Counted from the first letter of the stretch, positions 1-8,964 are shown. The stretch: 64,000 nucleotides of DNA from Caulobacter sp. Root343 (GCF_001425745.1 NZ_LMDF01000007.1:678677-742676), one strand, 5' to 3'. Numbers and translations: made by a program. Notes: generated from the letters alone by a model not told the origin.

Positions 1-357
1 ATAATCGAAGGCGCTGTAGAGCACGGACATTCCGAGGCCGACGCCGAAGTCGTCACTCGCGATTGCCTTCTGATGCGCATCGACTTCTTTCCAAGCGCTT
101 CGGAACTTCAATTGCGGGCTGTCCGAGATGACGTGCAAATACCGCAGAAGCGGCCACATCCTGGCGACTCCGGACTGAATATTGAGCACTGGCGTCGTGT
201 GCTCGCCAATACGAAGGAGCATCTCGAGCAAATGAATGGGATACGGCCCTCGCAAGGCCGCCAGGGGGCGCGGGAGAGGGTGGCTGAATTCCGGCGGCTG
301 AGACCGCCAGCTCGGCGTGTCGATGTGAACCGCGATGGCGCGATTGAAGGCGCTCAC
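1..357 (-). CDS. Unknown protein, N-terminal part, runs off the left edge
   Basis: An open minus-strand frame enters from position 1 and begins at a GTG at 355-357, preceded by a strong purine-rich ribosome site (CGGGGGGAATA before GTG). The visible 119 residues start VSAFNRAIAVHIDTPSW and contain an aliphatic stretch (PIHLLEMLLRIGEHTTPVLN) and a basic/aromatic part (MWPLLRYLHVISD). No signal peptide or known motif is visible. An in-frame TAG lies about 20 bases upstream of the GTG, so the start is well bounded. Codon use is ordinary high-GC. I do not recognise the family; it lies near a helicase-nuclease gene, so it may be accessory. The C-terminus is outside the window. Confidence 0.55.
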   Translation of the reverse strand, partial: MSAFNRAIAVHIDTPSWRSQPPEFSHPLPRPLAALRGPYPIHLLEMLLRIGEHTTPVLNIQSGVARMWPLLRYLHVISDSPQLKFRSAWKEVDAHQKAIASDDFGVGLGMSVLYSAFDY

Positions 358-824
358 TATTCCCCCCGAGTTGCGACGATCCTAGATGAGAGTGGATCGT
401 CGGCTGTGTGTTGGCTAGGCGGCTGGTTGTGCCGGCGCGAGGTTAGGGGCGTCGCTTCGAGCGGGCAGGTGGTGGAGGGGCCTTACGCCGACTCGGACTG
501 GATGTCGGCAGACGTCAATGTCGATGAACGCTTCTCGCTTTAGCGCCAGAGCCATGACCTGGATCGCTTCGGCCAAGAGGGAGGCGCTGCCGAAGTCCCC
601 GGGGAGCGACCGTGGTCCCGACCACTATGGCAAGGGCCGCGACTTCGAGGGGCTTTTCGCTCAGCGCGGTTTGAAGGCCATTCAAACGGCGGGCAGACGG
701 GTCGGAAGGATTTGACATGGGCGCCCCGAACGTGAGCTTCGACTAAAGCTCGACCATGGCGGCACTGCGGTGCAGATTCGCTCAATGGTGTCATTTGCTG
801 AGGCAGCAGAGTGGAGGAGGGAGT
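358..824. other. Gap without a confident gene
   Basis: This stretch has short open frames on both strands (for example about 65 codons around 515-718). None has a convincing ribosome site, conserved motif or clear advantage over the frame on the other strand. I see no hairpin terminator, tRNA or clear promoter. It may hold the promoters for the divergent genes at 357 and 825. Confidence 0.4.
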
Positions 825-1421
825 ATGTCGTCTTGCGTAGCCACACCCGCCCGACGGGACTGTGGTCCCGTCTCGTTCGCCCAATGCGCCACCTTGCGCG
901 AAATGGTCGACCTGTTTCTGATCCTGCGAAAGGACCGCGTCGAACAGGAGCGCGCCTGGTGGGCCGATCCCACCCTGTCGCCGGAAGCAGCGTGCCGCCG
1001 CGCGCTGTTCGGCCTGGGCGGCGTTCGCGACACCCATCAGTGGATCTTCAGCGCGGCCGAGCTCGAAGCCATGGCCGAACAGGTCGCGCTGCACTCCGCG
1101 ACCTTGGCCGCTGCCAAAGACTTTGAGGATCTTTACCGGCGGATCGAAGTTGCGCTGGGCCTGCGTCGGGATAGAAAGCCGCTTTTAGTCTACGACATCG
1201 CTCATCGGCTCGGCCACCGAATCGGACGCGAGCCCGAGCAGGTCTATCTGCACGCTGGACCAGAAAAGGGCGCCGAAGCCCTGAAGCCAGGTTTGGGGCG
1301 TCCGCGGCGCCGGCCACTGAGCGACTTTCCGAAATCGATCCGAACCCGCCTGGCGCCCGCCCAGGCGGAGGATTTCCTGTGCCTGGCGGCCAAGGCGTTG
1401 CGTGCCGACCTCTGGGACTAA
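825..1421 (+). CDS. Conserved-looking protein of unknown function
   Basis: A 198-residue protein. I place the start at ATG 825 because GGAGGAGGGAG lies just upstream; the frame also has an ATG at 756 without a good ribosome site. The middle is helical and charged. The segment VYDIAHRLGHRIGREPEQVY followed by LHAG is a pattern I associate with a family of unannotated alphaproteobacterial proteins, but I cannot name a function. The end is basic (LGRPRRRPLSDFPKSIRTRL) and could touch nucleic acid. It lies upstream of, and on the same strand as, the helicase gene at 1617, about 195 bases away, so the two may be functionally linked. No membrane segment or signal peptide. Confidence 0.6.
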   Translation: MSSCVATPARRDCGPVSFAQCATLREMVDLFLILRKDRVEQERAWWADPTLSPEAACRRALFGLGGVRDTHQWIFSAAELEAMAEQVALHSATLAAAKDFEDLYRRIEVALGLRRDRKPLLVYDIAHRLGHRIGREPEQVYLHAGPEKGAEALKPGLGRPRRRPLSDFPKSIRTRLAPAQAEDFLCLAAKALRADLWD

Positions 1422-1616
1422 ATCAGGGCCTCTTGAGTAAGAGTTTATTTCGCTCCCGATCCGCTCATCGCCAGACCGCTGGGGACCGTGCTCGCTGCCT
1501 TTTCGAGGTCGATGGCGGAGTAGCCAGTCTGGCCAGCCCAATTCTAACGATGCGGCGCGCTGGACAACCTATACGATCCGAGAATCAAGCTTCACTCTGA
1601 AGCGATTTTTTGCGGA

Positions 1617-4600
1617 TTGATCCTGGTGCCCGATCTCGACGATCTCGCTCTTTGGAACCACCAGCGCGCCGCGGTAGACGAGTGCGAGCGGTATTTCGCA
1701 CAGGCTCCCCAGGGCCGGTCGGCGCTCGTCCACTACCCAACAGGCGCCGGCAAGACCGGGATCATGGCCGCGCTCGCCAGGCGGCGGGCTACGACAGCGC
1801 CGGTTCTTGTGGTTTGTCCCTCTGCGGCGCTGGTCGCGCAGCTAGAGGGGCAATTCCGAGCCGGCTTCTGGGAGAAGATCGGCGCGGCTGAAGAATGGCA
1901 TTTCCGTCACACCGGGCTGCTGGTTATCTCCAAAGTCGACAAAGTCGTCGAACTCATCGGCGATGCCCAGGGCGAGGAGGTTGCGATCTTCGCCACGATC
2001 CAGGCCCTACAGCAAATCCATGCCGATGAGCTCGCCTACGCTAAGCTTGCAGGCCTGTTCGGCACTGTGTTCTTCGATGAGGGCCACCGTGAGCCAGCGC
2101 CACAATGGGCTCGGGCGGCAAGAGGACTCGGCGCGCCGACGATCCTCTTCAGCGCTACGCCTTACCGCAACGACCTGAAGGTGTTTGGCGTCGACCAGGA
2201 CTTCACCAGCTTCCTGTCATTTGAAGCCGCGGCCGGGCAGGGCCTGATCCGGCCCGTCGTGACTGAGGAAATGGCGCTACCGCAGGACGCCACTGGGTTT
2301 GCGGCGGCGGTCATAGCCCGGCGCGACGAGCTCCTCGCGGCGGGGCGCATTCTCCCCAACCACAAGATGATCATCCGGGCAGACCAAGAGTCTGAGGTCA
2401 GCGCCCTGTTCTTCGCCTTCAGCCAATTGCTGGCTGGGCGCGGCGATGGCGTTCTGGCGATCCACGATACGTTTGACACCGAAGGGCCTCCGGGTGCCCA
2501 GAAGCTTGGAAAGGTCCCGGCCAATCTCTCGGAGCGGGCCGAGCGGTTCCTTATCCACCAGCACATGCTTACGGAGGGCATCGACGATCCCGCCTGCACA
2601 ATGCTGGCTTTGTACGCCCCGTTCCGGAACGAGCGGCAGCTAGTTCAGCAGGTCGGAAGGCTCACGCGTCACCCCGGCCCGCTGGGCCAGGCTGCGCCGC
2701 CTGCCCTGGTGATTACCCGACCGTCGGACGGGGTGGTCTCCATGTGGAATCGCTTCCTTGCCTACGATCAGGCCTGTGTCGCGAACGGGGGACGTCCGCC
2801 GCTCCGCGACCAGGCATTTGTCGACCGGGTTCTCGAGGCCCTACCAGACCTCGACTATGTCGACGGCCAGTTTCGGCGGCGGGCGGATCTCGCGAATGAC
2901 GGTATCCAGGCGGAGATCCGGGTTCCGTTATCGGCCGTGATATTCGAGACAACGCCAGCCTTCGATCTCGACGCCTTTGAGGCGGCGATCTCGGCCCAGC
3001 TGTCCGAAGAAGATCGTATCGAGCAGGCTTCTGGACCAATAAAGCAGGACCCGACCTGCAGATTCCACCTGTCGATCAGCCTGACCCAAAGCCCGCTTCT
3101 CGCAGAGTCGCTTTTCCAGACGGCATCTCTGGAGATCACAGCGTATGCTCACCGGAACGGGCGGCTCTTCTTCTATGACTCCGGCGGGCTTTGGGCCGAC
3201 GAATTAGCGGAGATAAGGGGGCGACTGGGCCCGCGTCGACTGGGCGCGCTACTTCCCGCATCCAGCAAGGCGCTGACGGCGGTGACACTGCGCAATACCG
3301 ACCTTGGACCGTTAGCTCTCCGCGGTCGCTCCTTCCAGGCGCCGTCCGTCACAAGGGCAGGCGTCTTCGTAGGCGAGCACACAAATGTGGTCACGCGGGC
3401 GACAGGGCGCCCGACGGATACGGTCCGGCGAACACTCGGGTTTACGAGCGCCCGCGTCCGCCAGGGCGAAGGGCCGCAGGCGACCCTGCCGGAGTTCTCC
3501 GCTTGGTGTACCGACGTCAGCGCGGAATTGGACGCCAACCCCGCGCCGTCGCAGCTGTTCGAGCGCTTCGCTAATTCTGTCGATCCGCCAGCGGACACTA
3601 CGCCCCACAACATTTTGGTCGACCTCGACGCCTATAAGAATGTCTTCCGCACCGAGGACAATCGGATAGTGAGTTTCGACTTGGACAGCGCCTGCGCCGA
3701 TATTGCGCTAGTCGCGGGCGGACCGGCCGGGTTCCTGCACAGGTTCGAGCTGATCGTCGACGGCAACCCGGTGCACGTCTGGATCCGGTGGGATAGCAAG
3801 AAGCAGAAGTACTGGCTGTCATCGCGCGAGCTGACCCAGTTCCACGACCGGTCCAATCCGAAGGTCACGCTGCTGCACCGACTGAACCGCCAGCAGCCAT
3901 TCCGGATTATCCTCGAGGGCGCAACCGTCTTCGCATACGGAAGATTCTATTCAATCGACCTTCAGTTGGGGCAGGCCAACGGGGCGGGTGCCCTAGTGCT
4001 TGGGCTTCTACACGCCATCCCGGGGCTGCAGGCGATCACCTCCGAGAAAGGCAATCTGTCCGCTGCGGCGGCGACTTGGCCGCCGCTTTCCCTGTTTGGA
4101 AAGATCGACGAGGAGCTGCGAGCGCCCGGTCCGGGAGCGTTCGGCCGAGTGTTCGAGGCCCTAGTGTGCGACGACCTTGGCACCGAGGTGGCTGACTTCA
4201 TCGGGGTCGATGAGGCTGGCGGCTCGCGGGTGGTTTTTATTGCTGCGAAGTGGAAAGCTGGCGTGCCCGGGGGCGGCGCGACCGGCATCTATGACGTCAG
4301 CGCGCAGGCGCTGAAGGATCTAGCCTATCTGAAGGCTGACGCCCAACCACTGCCGGGCGCGGCTAGGAAATGGGATGGCGACTGGATGCACACTGGCGGC
4401 CGGGTCCCTCGCCGGCGCGTAGGCCCCAATTCAGCCGCCTTCCGAAAACTCTTCCAGAAGGTACGCGGAAATCCAGCCGCGGGTCGCGAGGTTTGGATTG
4501 TTTTAGGCGGCGGGATTCTTTCGCGTGCTGCCGTCGTGGCAGGAGTCAACGCTCCCAATCCAAGGGCTCACACCCTTCAGCTTTTCCACCTTCTGCTGTC

Positions 4601-4658
4601 CCTTTATGCGGGATGCCAGTCCATCGGCGTGGATCTGAAGGTCTTCTGCGCTCCGTAG
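1617..4658 (+). CDS. SF2 DEAD/DEAH-type helicase with C-terminal nuclease-like domain
   Basis: A 1013-residue protein. Superfamily 2 helicase motifs are in order: Walker A PTGAGKT (41-47), motif II DEGH (154-157), motif III SAT (179-181), motif V around TEGIDDP (319-325) and motif VI QQVGRLTR (344-351). The long C-terminal half ends in a segment that looks like a PD-(D/E)XK nuclease core: E847, D860 in VADFIGVDEAG, then FIAAKWK with K878/K880. In related helicase-nucleases this last strand usually reads HCK, so the AAK form is a variation. The start is uncertain: TTG 1617 is first, GTG 1626 is possible, and no strong ribosome site is visible. The fusion suggests DNA unwinding plus cleavage, as in restriction-like or phage-defence enzymes; that role is inference. 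Confidence 0.82.
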   Translation: MILVPDLDDLALWNHQRAAVDECERYFAQAPQGRSALVHYPTGAGKTGIMAALARRRATTAPVLVVCPSAALVAQLEGQFRAGFWEKIGAAEEWHFRHTGLLVISKVDKVVELIGDAQGEEVAIFATIQALQQIHADELAYAKLAGLFGTVFFDEGHREPAPQWARAARGLGAPTILFSATPYRNDLKVFGVDQDFTSFLSFEAAAGQGLIRPVVTEEMALPQDATGFAAAVIARRDELLAAGRILPNHKMIIRADQESEVSALFFAFSQLLAGRGDGVLAIHDTFDTEGPPGAQKLGKVPANLSERAERFLIHQHMLTEGIDDPACTMLALYAPFRNERQLVQQVGRLTRHPGPLGQAAPPALVITRPSDGVVSMWNRFLAYDQACVANGGRPPLRDQAFVDRVLEALPDLDYVDGQFRRRADLANDGIQAEIRVPLSAVIFETTPAFDLDAFEAAISAQLSEEDRIEQASGPIKQDPTCRFHLSISLTQSPLLAESLFQTASLEITAYAHRNGRLFFYDSGGLWADELAEIRGRLGPRRLGALLPASSKALTAVTLRNTDLGPLALRGRSFQAPSVTRAGVFVGEHTNVVTRATGRPTDTVRRTLGFTSARVRQGEGPQATLPEFSAWCTDVSAELDANPAPSQLFERFANSVDPPADTTPHNILVDLDAYKNVFRTEDNRIVSFDLDSACADIALVAGGPAGFLHRFELIVDGNPVHVWIRWDSKKQKYWLSSRELTQFHDRSNPKVTLLHRLNRQQPFRIILEGATVFAYGRFYSIDLQLGQANGAGALVLGLLHAIPGLQAITSEKGNLSAAAATWPPLSLFGKIDEELRAPGPGAFGRVFEALVCDDLGTEVADFIGVDEAGGSRVVFIAAKWKAGVPGGGATGIYDVSAQALKDLAYLKADAQPLPGAARKWDGDWMHTGGRVPRRRVGPNSAAFRKLFQKVRGNPAAGREVWIVLGGGILSRAAVVAGVNAPNPRAHTLQLFHLLLSLYAGCQSIGVDLKVFCAP

Positions 4659-4843
4659 GCCCAATGTTTAGCCCTATTGCATGGGCTGCCGGCAGGCGTT
4701 GCCATGCAAATGAAGTGTATTTCACGTCTCGTAGATGCCAGCTGGACATCGTCGGAGTGCGGTTCGCGCAACTGACGTTCCGTACTTTCACTCTAGCGCA
4801 AGCTGACCGTTATGGGGCCGGGCGGCTCTTGTCGCCGGAGACG

Positions 4844-4887
4844 GAATGTCCGGAATCTGGAGCGGTCCAAAGGTCCGTTCATGGCGC
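4844..4887 (+). repeat. Dispersed intergenic repeat A, copy 1
   Basis: A roughly 44-base unit with two GGTCC/GTCCG cores, ending GTCCGTTCATGGCGC. It shares its 3' core with copies at 9630, 17077, 18400 and 22728, and its 5' GAATGTC start with the copy at 8921. All copies are between genes. Confidence 0.55.
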
Positions 4888-4909
4888 AAATTGACTATGG
4901 CGATCACGT

Positions 4910-5794
4910 TCAGGCGCGCAGGAGTTCGATAACGGCGCGCAGGCCGGCCGAGATGTATTTGCGTGTCGGATAGTAGAGGTAGAGCCAGTCCTCGGGCTGG
5001 CACCACGGCTCGAGGCAACGCACCAGTCGGCCGTCGTCGATCGGGGCTTGGGCCCGGTTCTCCCAGACATAGGCCAGGCCCGCGCCCGACAGCGCCGCCT
5101 CGACCAGCAGTTCGTGATCGTCTGACGCCAAGGGGCCTGTCGGCTGAAAATCGATCGTCCGTCCGTCCTTGATGAACTCCCAGGCGTAGCGCACCCCTGT
5201 CGGATATAGGTTCTGCAAGCAGACGTGGCCCGCTAGGTCGGCCGGCGTCTTGGGCATGGGTCGCTGGGCGAAATAGGCCGGCGAGCCGACCACGGCGAAG
5301 CGCAGGCGCGGCTTGATCCGCACCGCCGTCATGCCGTCGCGCAGGCTCTCGCCCAGGCGGATCCCGGCGTCGAAGCCTTCCTCGACGATGTCGACCAGCC
5401 GGTCGGTGGTGACGATCTCGATCGCCAGGTTCGGATTGGCTTCGGCCAGCTGTCCGACCACCGGCCCCAGCACGAACGAGGCGATCGAGCTGGGCGCGTT
5501 GATCCGTACCTTGCCGAAAGGGGTGTCGCGAAACTGGTTGAGCCCGTCCATCGCCGAGCCGATGTCGCCAAAGGCGGGCGACAGCCGCGACAGCAGCATG
5601 GCTCCGGCGTCGGTCAGCGACACGCTGCGGGTGGTGCGGTTGAGCAGACGAATACCGACCCGGGCCTCCAGATTGGTGACGGCGTGGCTGATGGCCGAGG
5701 CGGTGACGCCGCGCTCCTCGCCCGCGCGTCGAAAACTCTTGTGCCGCGCCACCGCGTCGAACGCCGCCAGCTCCGACAGATCGGTGGTTCGCAC
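4910..5794 (-). CDS. LysR family transcriptional regulator
   Basis: A 294-residue LysR-type regulator. The N-terminal winged helix covers about residues 5-65 (LAAFDAVARHKSFRRAGEE, then SAISHAVTNLEARVGIRLLN), followed by a periplasmic-binding-protein-like effector domain from about 90 to 290 (FGKVRINAPSSIASFVLGPV). Length is typical. It is divergent from the VOC/SDR/HbpS gene set that begins at 5921, with 126 bases between the starts, so the usual expectation is that it controls that set and itself. It resembles the DsdA/AphB-like group whose targets are often adjacent oxidoreductases; the effector is unknown. Confidence 0.93.
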   Translation of the reverse strand: MRTTDLSELAAFDAVARHKSFRRAGEERGVTASAISHAVTNLEARVGIRLLNRTTRSVSLTDAGAMLLSRLSPAFGDIGSAMDGLNQFRDTPFGKVRINAPSSIASFVLGPVVGQLAEANPNLAIEIVTTDRLVDIVEEGFDAGIRLGESLRDGMTAVRIKPRLRFAVVGSPAYFAQRPMPKTPADLAGHVCLQNLYPTGVRYAWEFIKDGRTIDFQPTGPLASDDHELLVEAALSGAGLAYVWENRAQAPIDDGRLVRCLEPWCQPEDWLYLYYPTRKYISAGLRAVIELLRA

Positions 5795-5920
5795 TCGTGA
5801 ATTTCACTCAGCATTGATCGGAAGATTTCCCATCTAATCCTGCGAGGTCGAAAAGCGCAAATCTCCTTTCACACCCGGGGCGGCGGCGACGCCAACCCCA
5901 GCTGGAAAAGGAGAAACCCG

Positions 5921-6382
5921 ATGTCCGATTTCGTCCCGCCGGCCCACAATACGGCCTCGCCCTTTGCCGACATGCGCGGCCACCACGTCGCCGTCCGCAC
6001 CCCCAATCTCGAAGACGCCAAGGCCTTCTATGTCGGCCTGCTGGACTTCCGGGTCGTCGCCGAGTGGGCCTATGGCGACGAGAGCCTGGCCTATCTGGCG
6101 CCCCCGACCGATGATCATTTCTACATCGAGGTGCTGGGCGGCGGCGAGCCGGCTCCGATCGAGGTCCGCCCCTACGCCGATCTCGGCGACAGCCTGAAAT
6201 ACCGTGGCTACCACCACTTCTGCCTCAACGTGACCAGCGTCGAGGCGACGGTCGAGACGCTGCGCCAACGCGGCGTGACCATCGTCACCGAGCCGTTCGT
6301 GCTGGAGGCCATCAGCCGCAAGCTCGCCTTCTTCTGCGACCCCTTCGGCAACCTGATCGAACTGGCCGAGGTGCTGCCGTGA
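5921..6382 (+). CDS. VOC family (glyoxalase/dioxygenase fold) protein
   Basis: A 153-residue protein with the vicinal-oxygen-chelate fold. The segment MRGHHVAVRTPNLEDAKAFY supplies a first metal-ligand His, with later candidates in YHHFCLNV and an acidic ligand in GNLIELAEV near the C-terminus. Length suits a single VOC unit that dimerises. The start ATG 5921 follows AAAAGGAG. Its stop overlaps the ATG of the next gene (6379), so the two are translationally coupled. It heads a cassette divergent from the LysR gene at 4910. Substrate cannot be read from sequence; possible roles include dioxygenase, isomerase or lactoylglutathione-lyase-like chemistry. Confidence 0.88.
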   Translation: MSDFVPPAHNTASPFADMRGHHVAVRTPNLEDAKAFYVGLLDFRVVAEWAYGDESLAYLAPPTDDHFYIEVLGGGEPAPIEVRPYADLGDSLKYRGYHHFCLNVTSVEATVETLRQRGVTIVTEPFVLEAISRKLAFFCDPFGNLIELAEVLP

Positions 6383-7029
6383 GCCGCGCCCTGCTGATCG
6401 TCGGCGCCGGTCCCGGCATCGGCGAGGCGAGCGCCGAGCGGTTCGGCCGTGAAGGCTGGACCATCGTCCTGGCCGCCCGCAGCCCCCGCACCCTGGACCC
6501 CATGGTCGCGCGACTGATCGGCCAGGGCGTCGACGCCCACGGCCTGGTGATCGACGCCACCGACCCTGAAGCAGTGCGCGCGGGGCTACGGACCGCCGAC
6601 CGGCTGTCGGGCGGGCTGAGCGCGGTGCTCTACAACGCCGCCAATGTTCGCCAGCAAGACCTGTTCAGCATGACCGACGCCGAGATCGACAGCGATCTGG
6701 CGGTCAACGTCACCGGCGGACTGCATGTGATCCGCGCCGCCGCCGGCCTCTTTGAGGGCCGGGCAGGAACGATCCTGGTCACCGGCGGCGGCCTGGCGCT
6801 CGCGCCCCACGCCGACTGGGCCAGCCTGGGCCTCGGCAAGGCCGCGCTGCGCAATGTCGTGCAGGGCCTGGCTCCGGCGCTGGCCGAGCGGGACATCCGC
6901 ATCGGTTTGGCCACGGTCGCCACCCTGGTGGCCCCAGCCTCGGCCGAGGCAGCGGGTGTCGCCGATACGCTCTGGGTCCTGGCGACCGAACCAGACGCCG
7001 GCTGGGAACGGACCTTCCCGGCCGCCTGA
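6379..7029 (+). CDS. SDR family protein with a missing catalytic tyrosine
   Basis: A 216-residue Rossmann protein. The nucleotide site GAGPGIGE is near residue 9 and the usual central strand YNAAN is present. At the active site the normal Y-x-x-x-K reads L-G-L-G-K (in ASLGLGKAALRN), so the tyrosine is replaced by leucine while the lysine remains. It may bind NAD(P) without classical dehydrogenase chemistry. It overlaps the VOC gene by four bases and is followed by the HbpS-like gene after 28 bases, which places it inside the LysR-linked cassette. Membership of the SDR fold is clear; catalytic function is not. Confidence 0.88.
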   Translation: MSRALLIVGAGPGIGEASAERFGREGWTIVLAARSPRTLDPMVARLIGQGVDAHGLVIDATDPEAVRAGLRTADRLSGGLSAVLYNAANVRQQDLFSMTDAEIDSDLAVNVTGGLHVIRAAAGLFEGRAGTILVTGGGLALAPHADWASLGLGKAALRNVVQGLAPALAERDIRIGLATVATLVAPASAEAAGVADTLWVLATEPDAGWERTFPAA

Positions 7030-7057
7030 CTCCTCTCGCTTCAAGAAGGAACACGCC

Positions 7058-7453
7058 ATGCTCTCCCTGAGTCAGGCCCAGGCGGCGCTCGCCGCCGGCC
7101 AAGCCCGCGCCGCCGCCCTCGGCACCCCCGTCAACATCGCCGTGCTGGACGCGTCCGCCCACCTGAAGGCCTTCGGCCGGATGGACGAGGCGGTGCTGGG
7201 CTCCATCGACGTCGCCCTGGGCAAGGCCCGCACGGCCGCCCTGTTCGGCATCACCAGCGAGGCCGTCTGGGACTACTGCAAGCCCGGGGCGCCGGCTCCC
7301 GGCCTGGAACGTAGCAACGGTGGCCTGATGACCTTCCCCGGCGGCGTCCCCCTGCGTGACGCGAACGGCCGGCTGGTCGGCGCCATCGGCGTGTCCGGCG
7401 GCAGTCCCGACCAGGACGCCGAGATCGCCCGGGCCGCCGCCGCGGCACTCTGA
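7058..7453 (+). CDS. GlcG/HbpS family (DUF336) protein
   Basis: A 131-residue protein with the GlcG/HbpS layout: an N-terminal helix (QAQAALAAGQARAAALG), the strand VNIAVLDASAHLKAFGRMD, the KARTAALFG helix, and the C-terminal GRLVGAIGVSGGSPDQD that closes the fold. The family includes haem-binding HbpS and many accessory proteins in catabolic operons. The start ATG 7058 follows AAGAAGGA; a longer frame upstream overlaps the SDR gene and is not used. No signal peptide is visible, so the protein is probably cytoplasmic. Its role here may be cofactor or small-ligand binding for the surrounding oxidoreductases. Confidence 0.9.
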   Translation: MLSLSQAQAALAAGQARAAALGTPVNIAVLDASAHLKAFGRMDEAVLGSIDVALGKARTAALFGITSEAVWDYCKPGAPAPGLERSNGGLMTFPGGVPLRDANGRLVGAIGVSGGSPDQDAEIARAAAAAL

Positions 7454-7501
7454 CTTCCCCAAGCCTCTCAAGACCAACCCAAATCCAAAAGGAACAAGAC
7501 C

Positions 7502-8317
7502 ATGACCAAGAAAACCATCTTGATCACCGGCGCGGCCGGCGGCTTCGGCAAGGGCGCCGCCATCGGCATGGCCAAGAACGGCCACGACATCATCGCCACC
7601 GTCCACGTCGCCTCGCAGGTCACTCCGCTACGCGAGGAAGTCGCCGCCCTGGGCCTCTCCGACAGGATCACCGTCTACCGTCTGGACCTGAACGATTCCT
7701 ACGACATCCAACAGGCGATAGGCCTCGACTTTGACGTGCTGTGGAACAACGCCGGCATGGGCGAGGCCGGTCCGGTCTGGGAAATCCCGGTCGACCTAGT
7801 GCGCAAGAACTTCGAGACCAATGTCTTCCTGCCGCTAACCCTGACACAGGGCGTGGTCCAGAAGTGGGTCCGCGAGGGCAAGAGCCAGGGCAAGAAGGTG
7901 GTCTTCACTTCGTCGATGGGCGGTCTGTTCACCCCGGCTAACTGGGGAACCTACGTCTCGACCAAGCACGCCTTGGAGTCGGTGGCCGAGGCCATGCAGC
8001 AGGAGCTGGCCCCCTACGGCGTCAAGATCCAGACCATCAATCCGGGCGCCTATTACACCGGCTACAACGAGACCATGGCCGACAATCCGTTCCGCTGGCT
8101 GGACGACGCCAAGAACTTCACCAAGCGCGCCGATCTGCGGAAGGGCTTCGACGACTTCTTCGCCACGCCCGAGGGCAAGATGGACGCCCAGGAGATGGTC
8201 GACCGGATGATCGACATCGTCCCGGCCGACACCGGCAAGTTCCGCAACGTCGTGCCGCAGGTCATCGAGGACATGCTCAAGGACCATCAGCTGAAGGCCT
8301 GGGAAAACCAGATCTAG
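7502..8317 (+). CDS. SDR family NAD(P)-dependent oxidoreductase
   Basis: A 271-residue classical SDR. The cofactor loop TGAAGGFGKG lies near residue 8, NNAG near 80, and the catalytic Ser and Y-x-x-x-K are intact (SSMGGLF then YVSTKHALE). Start ATG 7502 follows AAAAGGAAC. It is the fourth gene of the cassette divergent from the LysR gene at 4910, 48 bases after the HbpS-like gene. Substrate is unknown. It is clearly a different subfamily from the neighbouring SDR at 6379, which lacks the tyrosine. Confidence 0.93.
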   Translation: MTKKTILITGAAGGFGKGAAIGMAKNGHDIIATVHVASQVTPLREEVAALGLSDRITVYRLDLNDSYDIQQAIGLDFDVLWNNAGMGEAGPVWEIPVDLVRKNFETNVFLPLTLTQGVVQKWVREGKSQGKKVVFTSSMGGLFTPANWGTYVSTKHALESVAEAMQQELAPYGVKIQTINPGAYYTGYNETMADNPFRWLDDAKNFTKRADLRKGFDDFFATPEGKMDAQEMVDRMIDIVPADTGKFRNVVPQVIEDMLKDHQLKAWENQI

Positions 8318-8331
8318 CCCGCCGATAGCGG

Positions 8332-8351
8332 CCGCCGGCTAGCGCCGGCGG
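8332..8351 (+). other. Perfect GC-rich hairpin between two genes
   Basis: CCGCCGGC at 8332-8339 and GCCGGCGG at 8344-8351 form an 8-bp perfect stem with a 4-base loop TAGC. It lies between the SDR stop (8317) and the next start (8374). There is no T-run, so it is more likely an mRNA-stability or partial attenuation structure than a classic terminator. Confidence 0.5.
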
Positions 8352-8373
8352 TCCGTTCCCAGGAGCCATTCCC

Positions 8374-8886
8374 ATGCACCGCACGCTGACCGCGCTCGCC
8401 GCGCTGGCCCTGACCCTGTCCCTCTTCATCGGAGGCGCTGCCATGGCCCACACCGACCAGACCAACACCGAGACCGAAATCCGTAACAAGGCCATCGTTC
8501 AGGCCAGCTTCGACGCCTGGCGGGCGGGGCAGGGCGGGCCGTTCGACCTGCTGACCGAAGACGCGACCTGGACCATCGTCGGCCAGTCCGACGCCTCCAA
8601 GACCTATCCCACCAAGGCCGCCTTCCTGTCCGAGGTGATCGGCCCGTTCAACGCCCGCATGAGCGTCGGCATCAAGCCGACCATTCGGGAGATCCACGCC
8701 GACGGCGACACCGTGGTGATCTTCTTCGACGCCACCGGGACCGCGCGCGACGGCAAGTCCTACGCCAACACCTATGCGTGGTTCTTCCACATGCGGGACG
8801 GCAAGGTGATCAAGGCCTCAGCCTTCTTCGACAGCGTCGTGTTCAACGATCTTTGGCGGCGGGTTACGCCGCTGGCTCAAGATTGA
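8374..8886 (+). CDS. Secreted NTF2/SnoaL-like protein
   Basis: A 170-residue protein with a signal peptide (hydrophobic core LTALAALALTLSLFIGG, likely cut after AMA near residue 25). The mature part has the NTF2/SnoaL cone fold: helix KAIVQASFDAWRAGQGG, then EDATWTIVGQS, TYPTKAAFLSEV, and closing strands KSYANTYAWFFHMRDGKVIK. Proteins of this class act as isomerases, hydrolases or binding proteins. Start ATG 8374 follows CAGGAG. The hairpin 22 bases upstream may separate its expression from the preceding SDR. Export to the periplasm is inferred from the leader. Confidence 0.87.
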   Translation: MHRTLTALAALALTLSLFIGGAAMAHTDQTNTETEIRNKAIVQASFDAWRAGQGGPFDLLTEDATWTIVGQSDASKTYPTKAAFLSEVIGPFNARMSVGIKPTIREIHADGDTVVIFFDATGTARDGKSYANTYAWFFHMRDGKVIKASAFFDSVVFNDLWRRVTPLAQD

Positions 8887-8920
8887 CCCAGCAGAAGTGA
8901 AGAGGGCGAGGAAGGCAGCC

Positions 8921-8964
8921 GAATGTCTGCTTTCCGGCCTTACCGCTACGTCCGCTCCTGGCGC
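8921..8964 (+). repeat. Dispersed intergenic repeat A, copy 2
   Basis: Starts GAATGTCTGCTTTCCGGCC and ends GTCCGCTCCTGGCGC. Its 3' end matches copies 4 and 5 (GCTCCTGGCGC). It lies between the NTF2-like gene and the methyltransferase gene. Confidence 0.55.

Noticed and set aside
515..718. Overlapping short frames of about 65 codons on both strands
   Set aside because: Mirror-image frames without ribosome sites or motifs; likely chance in high-GC DNA.
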